From the NCBI GenBank assembly GCA_027451565.1, contig DAIDJC010000096.1, positions 1-10,587 of the forward strand: a DNA stretch of 10,587 bases, given 5' to 3'. Below are positions 1 to 6,249 of this stretch, one piece after another (positions within the stretch are counted from its first letter, which is position 1; every line of letters begins with the position of its first letter). This DNA is from Limisphaerales bacterium (GTDB taxonomy: Bacteria > Verrucomicrobiota > Verrucomicrobiia > Limisphaerales > UBA11358). The notes below the pieces were generated by a model. That model searched no databases and was not told the origin of the DNA. It was given only the letters and a program-made list of their open reading frames with translations. A program made the position numbers and the translations under genes.

Positions 1-792
1 TACGGGTTCATTGACCCGGAACCGGTGCAAGATGCCTCGGAGGAAGCCCGGAAGAATGGCGTGACCGCCGTGGGTTTGGTGGCGGCGTGGAAAGGACTCA
101 ATGAAGGCCCCATGCTGGATGAGGTATGCGACCGGATCCGGGAGGTGAAGGAAGGCGGAAAGACACGCCCTGACGCATCGCTTGGCATCATCAAGAAACA
201 GGCGGTGGCGAATCGTCTGAAGGAAGCCGGCTTGGAATGTTACGGCCACAACCTGGAAACTTCCCGCCGTTTTTTCCCCGCCACCTGCACCACGCATACC
301 TACGATGACCGGCTCGAGACCATCGGCTATCTCAAAAAGGCCGGCATCAGCATTTGCTCCGGCGGCATCATTGGCATGGGCGAATCCCGGGAGGACCGCT
401 GCGACCTGGCCTTCGAGTTAAGGTCCATCGGGGCGAATGTCGTTCCCATCAATATTCTCAATCCCATACCCGGCACTCCCTTTGCCGGAAACACACCCCT
501 GCCCGTGTTGGAAATCCTCAAGACCATCGCCTGTTTTCGTTTCATACTGCCGCGCCAGGAAATCATGGTTGCCGGAGGGCGCACGGTGAATTTAAGGGAC
601 GCCCAGAGCATGATTTTCATGGCCGGGGCCAGCGCCTTGATGGTGGGCAACTACCTCACCACTCTCAACCAACCGGTCGAAAAAGACCTGCAAATGATCA
701 AGGACCTCGGCTTGGACCCCAATTGGGAGGACCACGGCTTTGCGGACCAGAAGAAATCCCCAGCCGAAACCGGCGCCTTTGTGGGAGCCTGA
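1..792 (+). CDS. bioB: Biotin synthase BioB, 5'-truncated by window edge
   Basis: Radical SAM enzyme that inserts sulfur into dethiobiotin, the last step of biotin synthesis. The frame is open from base 1 (263 codons before TGA), so the start and the CxxxCxxC motif of the SAM cluster lie outside the window; the GTG at 25 is internal. BioB is recognised from VAAWKG (fragment residues 27-32), YGHNLETS (81-88), THTYDDRLETI (98-108), CSGGIIGMGE (119-128), VPINILNPIPGTP (148-160), the AGGR motif with R194, and MAGASALMVGNYLTT (207-221). The cluster cysteine equivalent to E. coli C188 is kept (C119), as is the arginine equivalent to R260 (R194). The positions matching C97 and C128 appear to be Gly25 and Asp58, and unusual cysteines occur at C80 and C96. 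The length fits a family of about 320-350 residues. No other bio gene follows. The family is certain; the cluster type is inferred. Confidence 0.95.
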   Translation, partial: YGFIDPEPVQDASEEARKNGVTAVGLVAAWKGLNEGPMLDEVCDRIREVKEGGKTRPDASLGIIKKQAVANRLKEAGLECYGHNLETSRRFFPATCTTHTYDDRLETIGYLKKAGISICSGGIIGMGESREDRCDLAFELRSIGANVVPINILNPIPGTPFAGNTPLPVLEILKTIACFRFILPRQEIMVAGGRTVNLRDAQSMIFMAGASALMVGNYLTTLNQPVEKDLQMIKDLGLDPNWEDHGFADQKKSPAETGAFVGA

Positions 793-897
793 CTTTTAAC
801 CTGAAAAGCAAAATCGAAAGGGTCACGATGCGGCAGGATGCTGGAGCGGAAACTCTTTGGAAAAATCGAAATCCCACCCGAAGCGGCTTGGTCAGAT

Positions 898-967
898 TTT
901 TCCTAAGAGTTTGCGCCCGGCAGTTTGGGACAGATTGGCCTTTTGAATTTCGTTTTTCGGGTTTAAT
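898..967 (+). repeat. Dispersed intergenic repeat, copy 1
   Basis: A 70-base unit with about six mismatches to the copy at 5637-5706, and a shorter 58-base match at 6192-6249, all on the same strand. The shared core includes ACAGATTGGCCTTTTGAATT and a GTTTTTCGGGTT end. It lies in the 205-base gap between bioB and the M14-type gene, 105 bases after the bioB stop and 30 bases before the next start. It has no coding potential of its own that I can support. It may be a miniature mobile or REP-like element; the function is unknown. Confidence 0.88.
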
Positions 968-997
968 CAAAATCAAGTTGCATCCCGGCTTTTTTGC

Positions 998-1834
998 ATG
1001 AACCTTGCGACTGTGCAAAAATCAGGCAAAAACCAGGGGAGATACCTTGGCGAAACCATCCAAGCAGGCGAATGGCTGGAAAGGATGAAACTCACCGGCG
1101 CACGCTATGGGTGGACAGGGGAATTGATTGCCAAAAGCGAAAATTTCCCGGTCAAGGCCTGGCACCTGCCGGCCCGGGTGCCCTCGCCCGGCAACCTCCG
1201 TGTTTACATCAGCGCCGGAATCCATGGAGACGAACCCGCCGGGCCGTTGGCTGCGCATGATTTGATGGCCTTCACCCCTTGGCCTGACAATGTGGAATTG
1301 TGGATTTTGCCCTGCCTGAATCCCGGGGCATTGGAACATAACCGCCGTGAGAATGCCCAGGGCCTGGACTTGAACCGGGATTTTAGAAATTCCAAAACCC
1401 ATGAGTGCCGTTCCCATGTGGCCTGGCTTGAGCGCCAGAAACCCTGGGACATTTATTTTTGCCTCCACGAGGATTGGGAATCCCATGGATTCTACCTGTA
1501 CGAGCAAAATCCCGATGACCAGCCATCCCTGGCGGAATGGATCATTCAAGAGGTGGGAAAGGTCTGCCCCATTGACCTGTCTGAAAACATCGAGGGCAGG
1601 ACCGCCCACAATGGAATCATCCGCCCCAATATTCACCCCCGGGAGAGGCCGGATTGGCCGGAGGCTTTTTATCTCATCAGCCATAAGTCCAGGCTGGGCT
1701 ACACGCTCGAGGCTCCATCGGATTTTCCACTGCCCATGAGGGTCCGCGCATTGACCTCCGCCGTCCTGGCGGGCATCCACCGCCTCGCCAAACTCCGGGG
1801 CCATCCCATCCCCGGGCAACCGTTCCAGGCATGA
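998..1834 (+). CDS. M14-type zinc carboxypeptidase / succinylglutamate desuccinylase-aspartoacylase family protein
   Basis: A 278-residue zinc hydrolase predicted to cleave an amide bond of a small peptide or acylated amino acid; the substrate cannot be told. The metal site is complete: H76 and E79 in GIHGDEPAG (residues 74-82) and H157 in CLHEDWESHG (155-164). Substrate-binding residues are seen in PCLNPGALEHNRREN (105-119) and GLDLNRDF (122-129, with N126 and R127), and the catalytic glutamate is E238 in YTLEAPS. There is no signal peptide, so it is probably cytoplasmic. The ATG at 998 is preferred because GRYLGETIQ after it looks like family sequence; no Shine-Dalgarno precedes it, only a T-rich stretch. 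An alternative is the ATG at 1085 (residue 30). Its stop overlaps the xseA start (ATGA), implying translational coupling. A murein-peptide amidase role is possible but unproven. Confidence 0.82.
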   Translation: MNLATVQKSGKNQGRYLGETIQAGEWLERMKLTGARYGWTGELIAKSENFPVKAWHLPARVPSPGNLRVYISAGIHGDEPAGPLAAHDLMAFTPWPDNVELWILPCLNPGALEHNRRENAQGLDLNRDFRNSKTHECRSHVAWLERQKPWDIYFCLHEDWESHGFYLYEQNPDDQPSLAEWIIQEVGKVCPIDLSENIEGRTAHNGIIRPNIHPRERPDWPEAFYLISHKSRLGYTLEAPSDFPLPMRVRALTSAVLAGIHRLAKLRGHPIPGQPFQA

Positions 1835-3186
1835 GCAAGGCCGCCAAATCGCAGTGGGATTTTGGCGAGCTTTTTGAGCCTTCCAAACTGCGGAAAGTCC
1901 ACACCGTTTCCGAATTGACCCAAAAAGTGCGAACCACCTTGGAAAACCAGGTGGGCCAGGTTTGGGTCACAGGCGAAATCACCAACTTGCGCGCCCAAAG
2001 CTCGGGCCACTATTATTTCAGCATCAAAGACGCCGGCGCTCAACTGGGCTGTGTCCTGTTCAGCCGGGAAAAAGCCGTGCAACGAGACCTGCTGGCCGAT
2101 GGCGTCAAGGTGGTTCTGCATGGGGAAATCACCGTCTATGAAGCACGCGGCCAGTACCAGCTCATTGTCCGGTCGGTGGAATTACAGGGCTTGGGTTCTC
2201 TCCAGGCGGCCTTTGAAAAGCTCAAGCAAAAACTGGCGGGCGAGGGTTTGTTTGACCAGGCCAGGAAGCGTCCCCTGCCACCCTACCCACGCCGCATCGG
2301 CGTGGTCACCTCCCCAACGGGTGCCGCCCTCAGGGACGTGCTTCATGCCATCCAGCGGAGGCATGCCTCCCTGGAAATCATCATCGCCCCAGTGCGCGTG
2401 CAAGGCCAGGGCGCAGCGGTGGAAATAGCCGAAGCCATTCGAATGCTCAATGCCTTCCACGCACAGCCGCACCTTTCGCCTGACCATTCCAACCACTTGG
2501 ATTTGATCCTGGTCACCCGTGGCGGCGGGTCTCTCGAGGATTTGTGGGCATTCAACGAGGAACCGGTTGCGCGGGCGATTTTTGAATCCGCGCTGCCCGT
2601 GGTTTCAGCCGTGGGCCACGAGATTGACTTTACCATCGCTGATTTTGTGGCGGATTTTCGGGCGGCCACTCCCAGCGCCGCGGCCGAGATCATCACCCAG
2701 GCATTTGTGGCCAGCCACGATTTCGTGGCCACCGCCCCCCTGCGGATGCTCAAATGCGCGCGCCGCGGCCTGGCCGGCAGCCTGCAACTCCTGGATGAAT
2801 TCAACTCGCGCCTCGCCCGCATGCACCCGCGCCGCCGACTGGAATTGGGACGCCAACGGCTGGATGAGTTAAAATCCTCCCTCCTGCGCCAGGTCAAAAC
2901 GACGGCTCAAATCCGCCGCCAGCATTTGACCCATCTCGAAGGCCGCTTTTTTCGCGTGCGCCCCTCGGTGCGCCTGAACCGGCTCAGGGATTCCCTCCGC
3001 CAGGTGGAACGGCAACTTCAGGCGCTGGGCCCCCAGCAAGTTCTTTCGCGGGGCTACTCCATCACCATGGATGCCCATACTGGAAAAATCATACGTTCCC
3101 CCGCCACTCTCAAGCCCGGTCAAACCCTGAAAACCAAATTGTCCACCGGCCAGTTGATCAGCACCCTGGACCGGGCGGAGGGCTGA
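1831..3186 (+). CDS. xseA: Exodeoxyribonuclease VII large subunit
   Basis: The catalytic subunit of exonuclease VII, which degrades single-stranded DNA from both ends to oligonucleotides and acts in repair. It has 451 residues, the usual length. An N-terminal OB-fold spans about residues 24-118 (VWVTGEITNLRAQSSGHYYF at 44-63). The catalytic domain carries TSPTGAALRD (160-169), TRGGGSLEDLWAFNEE (229-244) and VGHEIDFTIADFVADFRAAT (261-280). D169, R230, H263 and D266 match the acidic, arginine and histidine residues known to be needed in E. coli XseA. A long helical region (about 295-400) fits the coiled-coil arm that binds the small subunits, and the C-terminal LSRGYSIT (405-412) is also family-typical. 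The start at 1831 overlaps the preceding stop by four bases (ATGA). xseB follows 78 bases after the stop, so both subunits can be made together. Confidence 0.97.
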   Translation: MSKAAKSQWDFGELFEPSKLRKVHTVSELTQKVRTTLENQVGQVWVTGEITNLRAQSSGHYYFSIKDAGAQLGCVLFSREKAVQRDLLADGVKVVLHGEITVYEARGQYQLIVRSVELQGLGSLQAAFEKLKQKLAGEGLFDQARKRPLPPYPRRIGVVTSPTGAALRDVLHAIQRRHASLEIIIAPVRVQGQGAAVEIAEAIRMLNAFHAQPHLSPDHSNHLDLILVTRGGGSLEDLWAFNEEPVARAIFESALPVVSAVGHEIDFTIADFVADFRAATPSAAAEIITQAFVASHDFVATAPLRMLKCARRGLAGSLQLLDEFNSRLARMHPRRRLELGRQRLDELKSSLLRQVKTTAQIRRQHLTHLEGRFFRVRPSVRLNRLRDSLRQVERQLQALGPQQVLSRGYSITMDAHTGKIIRSPATLKPGQTLKTKLSTGQLISTLDRAEG

Positions 3187-3216
3187 TGCCCCGCGCCTTC
3201 GGCCACCCGCAGGTTA

Positions 3217-3263
3217 CAAGAATGCAAACTTTACGAACGACTGGTTTTACCCTACCATTCTTG
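3217..3263. repeat. 8-bp inverted repeat ahead of xseB
   Basis: CAAGAATG at 3217-3224 is matched by its exact reverse complement CATTCTTG at 3256-3263, with 31 bases between. The right arm ends one base before the proposed GTG start of xseB. It could be an operator, a long-looped hairpin near the ribosome binding site, or chance. No textbook promoter was recognised in this 78-base gap. Confidence 0.4.
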
Positions 3264-3264
3264 C

Positions 3265-3531
3265 GTGCCGAACCAGTCCAAAAGCTCCGCTGCAAGCAGC
3301 GCCGCCAAAACGCCTCCCTTTGAAGAGGCGCTCAAGCAGCTTGAGGATATCGTGAATTCAATGGAATCGGACGAATTGCCCCTGGAAAGCCTTCTTGCCC
3401 ATTACGAATCCGGCGCCAGGCTCGTCAAGGTCTGCCAAGCCAAGCTGGCCGAAGCCGAACTCAAAATCCAACAACTTGAAAAATCCGCCGAAGGTGAAAT
3501 GCAACTGAAGACGATTGACACAAATACTTAG
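3265..3531 (+). CDS. xseB: Exodeoxyribonuclease VII small subunit
   Basis: The small subunit of exonuclease VII. Several copies wrap the helical arm of XseA and are needed for a controlled, stable nuclease. It has 88 residues, and the family signature runs from FEEALKQLEDIVNSMES (19-35) through LPLESLLAHYESGARLV (39-55) to AKLAEAELKIQQLEK (59-73): two helices forming a hairpin. The first 18 residues are a low-complexity Ser/Ala/Lys stretch that is usual in this family. The GTG at 3265 is the start that gives this tail; no ATG lies in frame before the conserved part, and no Shine-Dalgarno is visible. It follows xseA at 78 bases and precedes dxs by 106 bases on the same strand, so one transcript is plausible. 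Confidence 0.93.
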   Translation: MPNQSKSSAASSAAKTPPFEEALKQLEDIVNSMESDELPLESLLAHYESGARLVKVCQAKLAEAELKIQQLEKSAEGEMQLKTIDTNT

Positions 3532-3637
3532 AATTGAACATTTTGGACGACACCACCCAATGCTCAAAACTGGAATCACATTCTTTTAAATTATCCCTGG
3601 CGGATGCCCATTCCGCACTTTTTGCCATCACTTTTAT

Positions 3638-5623
3638 ATGAGCCGATATCTCGACATGGTTGACGCCCCGGAGCACGTCAAAAAACTCACCCTTCCCCAA
3701 TTACAGGAGCTGGCCGCAGAAATCCGCAATGAATTAATCGAGGGATTGGCCAAAGGCGGGGGCCATCTGGGTCCCAACCTCGGGGTGGTGGAACTCACCA
3801 TTGCCCTGCACAAGGTTTTCAACACGCCCAAGGACAAATTTGTCTGGGATGTGAGCCATCAGGTTTATGTGCATAAAATCCTGACCGGTCGCAAATCGCG
3901 GTTTCGGACCATTCGCCAGACGGATGGCTTGAACGGGTTTGCTCTCCGCACGGAGAGCGAGCATGATTGTTTTGGGGCCGGTCACGCTGGCACGGCCCTT
4001 TCTGCGGCGCTGGGCATGGCTGTGGCCCGGGATTTGAAAGGCACCGATGAACAGGTGGTTTGCATTTTTGGCGATGCCGCGCTCACCAACGGGGTCTCAT
4101 TCGAGGCGCTCAATAACATTGGCCATTCCACCAAGCGTTTCATCGGCATCCTGAATGACAATGAATGGAGCATTGCCAAGAACGTGGGCGCCATCTCCGG
4201 ATACCTGAACAAGCTCATCACCAATCCCCGGTACAATTCCCTGGCCAGGGATTTTGAGAATTTCATCCGCAAGCTGCCCAAGGGCGATGTGGCCCTGAAG
4301 CTGGCCCACAAGGCCGAGGAAGGTTTCAAGGGGGCGCTCAGCGTGGGCATGCATCAAAAAAATGAGGTCGCCATGGGAGCGGACGGGCGTGGCGGATTTG
4401 GCAACCCGGTTTTGTTCGAGGAAATGGGCATGCGCTACCTGGGTCCCATTGATGGCCACAACCTGCCTCTGCTCATCAGCACGCTGGAATTTGCCAAACA
4501 GTGCGACCATCCCATTGTCATTCACGTTTTGACTCAGAAAGGCAAGGGCTTTGAGGCGGCATTGAAACAGCCTGAGAAATTCCACGGCTTGGGACCCTAC
4601 AACGCCCAAACCGGGGAGACGCCTGCCACCAAACCCGGCACACCGCCCATGTACCAGGATGTCATGGGCCAGACCCTGGTGCGGCTTTGCCAGAAAAATG
4701 CCAACGTGGTGGGCATCACCGCCGCCATGCCCACGGGCACCGGTCTCAAGCACCTGGAAAAAGCCATGCCCAACCGCTATTTTGACGTGGGCATTGCCGA
4801 GGAACACGCGGTCATCTTCGCCGCTGGCATGGCCACGATGGGGTACCGCCCGGTGGTGGCCATTTATTCCACCTTCCTCCAAAGGGCCTATGACTGCATT
4901 CACCACGATGTCTGCCTCCAGGATTTGCCGGTCACTTTCTGCATGGACAGGGCCGGCTTATCCGCCAACGACGGCCCCACACACCATGGACTGTTTGACA
5001 TCGCTTACCTGCGCTGCCTGCCCAACCTGATAGCCATGGCCCCCGCCAACGAGGATGAACTGGCAGACATGATGTTCACCGCCGCCGGGTGCCAGCACCC
5101 GGTTTTCATTCGTTACCCGCGCGGAAATGCCGAGGGCGTGCCCATCAAGCCGGAACCTCAAATCTTGGAAATTGGAAAGGCCCGGGTGGTCCAATCGTTT
5201 ACCGGCGGCTCAAAAAAGAAGGTGGCCCTGTTCGGTCTCGGACCCATGAACACGATCGCCCAAAAAGCCGCCCGCCTCCTCGCTGAAGAAGGCTTTGATG
5301 TGGCTGTGGTCAACCCCCGCTTTACCAAGCCTCTGGATGAAGCCGCTCATGCCACCATCGGACGGGAAGCCGACCTCGTGATCACACTTGAAGACCATGT
5401 TTTAATGGGTGGTTACGGGTCTGCCGTGCTGGAATTATTCAACAAATTGAACATCTCCACTCCAGTCAGCCGCATCGGCTGGCCGGATCAATTCATTGAA
5501 CACGCCACCACCCAGGATGAATTGCGCAGGAAATACGGATTGACTGCCGAAAACGCCGTGGCCATGGCCCAAGCGCGGTTTCAGCAATCCACCGTGGCGC
5601 CCAGGTCCATGGCCCTCGCCTGA
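3638..5623 (+). CDS. dxs: 1-deoxy-D-xylulose-5-phosphate synthase
   Basis: A cytoplasmic thiamine-diphosphate enzyme that joins pyruvate and glyceraldehyde 3-phosphate to make DXP, the first step of the MEP isoprenoid pathway and a precursor source for thiamine and pyridoxal. It has 661 residues, slightly longer than the usual 620-640. Recognised blocks are GHLGPNLGVVELTIALH (42-58), WDVSHQVYVHKILTGR (70-85), GDAALTNG (145-152) with NDNEWSIAKNVGAI (173-186), YLGPIDGHN (267-275), VGIAEEHAV (384-392), and DRAGLSANDGPTH (437-449). The C-terminal transketolase domain begins near 505. Active-site H43, H274, E388 and H449 are kept. The metal/ThDP motif is GDA...NDN rather than the usual GDG...NDN. 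The start has no Shine-Dalgarno; CTTTTAT sits just before the ATG. It lies downstream of xseB, as in many bacteria, but without ispA between them. Confidence 0.95.
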   Translation: MSRYLDMVDAPEHVKKLTLPQLQELAAEIRNELIEGLAKGGGHLGPNLGVVELTIALHKVFNTPKDKFVWDVSHQVYVHKILTGRKSRFRTIRQTDGLNGFALRTESEHDCFGAGHAGTALSAALGMAVARDLKGTDEQVVCIFGDAALTNGVSFEALNNIGHSTKRFIGILNDNEWSIAKNVGAISGYLNKLITNPRYNSLARDFENFIRKLPKGDVALKLAHKAEEGFKGALSVGMHQKNEVAMGADGRGGFGNPVLFEEMGMRYLGPIDGHNLPLLISTLEFAKQCDHPIVIHVLTQKGKGFEAALKQPEKFHGLGPYNAQTGETPATKPGTPPMYQDVMGQTLVRLCQKNANVVGITAAMPTGTGLKHLEKAMPNRYFDVGIAEEHAVIFAAGMATMGYRPVVAIYSTFLQRAYDCIHHDVCLQDLPVTFCMDRAGLSANDGPTHHGLFDIAYLRCLPNLIAMAPANEDELADMMFTAAGCQHPVFIRYPRGNAEGVPIKPEPQILEIGKARVVQSFTGGSKKKVALFGLGPMNTIAQKAARLLAEEGFDVAVVNPRFTKPLDEAAHATIGREADLVITLEDHVLMGGYGSAVLELFNKLNISTPVSRIGWPDQFIEHATTQDELRRKYGLTAENAVAMAQARFQQSTVAPRSMALA

Positions 5624-5636
5624 CCCGGCCGAATAC

Positions 5637-5706
5637 TTTTCCGAAGAGTCTGCGCCCGGTAGATTGGGACAGATTGGCCTTTTGAATTCCGTTTTTCGGG
5701 TTCAAT
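5637..5706 (+). repeat. Dispersed intergenic repeat, copy 2
   Basis: A 70-base unit nearly identical to 898-967 (about six substitutions, no gaps). It begins 14 bases after the dxs stop and contains a small CCG-T5-CGG foldback near its end (5689-5699). It is in direct orientation to copy 3, so the two copies bracket the rest of the island. It could serve as a 3' end signal for dxs, but no strong hairpin plus T-run is present. Confidence 0.88.
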
Positions 5707-5741
5707 ACCCTTTTGGAAAACTCAGCGCCACCTCTCCCCAG

Positions 5742-5772
5742 CCCTCTCCCCCAATAGAATTGGCGGAGAGGG
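5742..5772. repeat. C/G-rich hairpin
   Basis: CCCTCTCC-C-CCAAT, loop AGA, then ATTGG-C-GGAGAGGG: 13 base pairs with one C/C mismatch and a 3-base loop. A related CCTCTCCCC lies just before it (5731-5739), making a short tandem. It lies about 120 bases after the dxs stop and lacks a clear T-run, so a terminator role is possible but not shown. It resembles REP-type intergenic palindromes. Confidence 0.7.
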
Positions 5773-5881
5773 AGTAAAAACGGTGGGTTCGCGATGGACT
5801 TTAAAATATTTCACGCGTCAAAGTTGTTCTCCAAATTTTTCTGCTTTTTTAAACGCATCCATCAACCCAACGCCCCTGGTT

Positions 5882-5914
5882 CCCTCGCCCCGCCTGCGAA
5901 GCGCGGGGAGAGGG
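5882..5914. repeat. C/G-rich hairpin next to the palindromic element
   Basis: CCCTCGCCCCGC at 5882-5893 pairs with GCGGGGAGAGGG at 5903-5914, with one G/A mismatch and a 9-base loop. The outer CCCTC/GAGGG part is shared with the hairpin at 5742-5772, so the two may belong to one repeat family. It abuts the left end of the long palindrome. Confidence 0.7.
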
Positions 5915-5917
5915 TTG

Positions 5918-6189
5918 GAGCCTGACTGAAAATGGCGATGGATGCTGCGGCAATGAATTTTGGTTTTAACCGAGGCGCGAGCGACGAGCATACCCCACGT
6001 GGGTCTGCAACCGAGGAGCAACAACGCCAGACCGGCTTGGGCGCGAAAACCCTCCGGGCGACGGCGCTTTTGCCCTTGGCTTTGTTGTCGTCGTCGTTAC
6101 AGCCCGCCACGGGGATGCGCCGGCAGCCCAGCCTCGCCCAAAGCCAAAATCAACAGTCCCAGCACCCTTCCCAATTTTCAGACAGGCTC
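5918..6189. repeat. Long imperfect palindrome of about 270 bp
   Basis: The left arm (about 5918-6027) and the reverse complement of the right arm (about 6070-6189) align along nearly their whole length. Both begin GAGCCTGWCTGAAAAT, then share GGTGCTG or GATGCTG, ATTTTGGYTTT, CGAGGC, GCAT.CCCC or GCATACCCC, GGGYTG.AAC, and ACAAC.AA.GCC. The middle (about 6028-6069) contains GGCGCGAAAACC and GCGCTTTTGCCC. The arms differ by many substitutions and small gaps, so the structure is old or kept by compensating changes. As RNA it would fold into one long interrupted rod. Candidates are a miniature inverted-repeat element or a structured non-coding RNA; I do not recognise a named family. Confidence 0.8.
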
Positions 6190-6191
6190 AT

Positions 6192-6249
6192 AGAGTTTCC
6201 GCCAGGTAGATTGGGGCAGACTGGCCTTTTGAATTTCGTTTTCCGGGTT
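6192..6249 (+). repeat. Dispersed intergenic repeat, copy 3, overlapping the cysC stop
   Basis: A 58-base ungapped match to bases 906-963 of copy 1 with more divergence than copy 2; the core CTGGCCTTTTGAATTTCGTT is kept. It starts three bases after the palindrome ends. Its final GGGTT supplies two of the three bases of the cysC stop codon (TAA on the minus strand). Confidence 0.82.

Larger units (their letters stand above)
5624..6247. other. Repeat-rich non-coding island between convergent dxs and cysC
   Basis: A 624-base stretch without a supportable gene, lying between two genes that point at each other. In order it holds repeat copy 2 (5637-5706), a hairpin (5742-5772), a weakly structured A/T-rich segment (about 5773-5881) in which I recognise nothing, a second hairpin (5882-5914), a long imperfect palindrome (5918-6189), and repeat copy 3 (6192-6249). 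The open frames here (5932-6282 on plus, 5862-6110 on minus) run through the palindrome arms and have no recognisable protein sequence. Confidence 0.8.

Noticed and set aside
793..997. A riboswitch or tRNA in the bioB-M14 gap
   Set aside because: No cloverleaf or known aptamer core was seen; the gap is mainly the dispersed repeat.
354..1001. Plus-strand frame running from within bioB through the following gap
   Set aside because: It is out of frame with conserved BioB sequence and translates repeat copy 1; no family features.
1022..1819. Minus-strand frame of 265 codons opposite the M14-type gene
   Set aside because: The plus strand has all zinc and catalytic motifs in order; the minus frame has none.
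4097..4906. Minus-strand frame of 269 codons inside dxs
   Set aside because: It lies wholly opposite conserved Dxs sequence and resembles no protein family I know.
5731..5914. CRISPR-like array from the repeated CCTCTCCCC units
   Set aside because: The units are few, uneven in spacing and explained by two hairpins; there is no regular repeat-spacer pattern and no cas gene.
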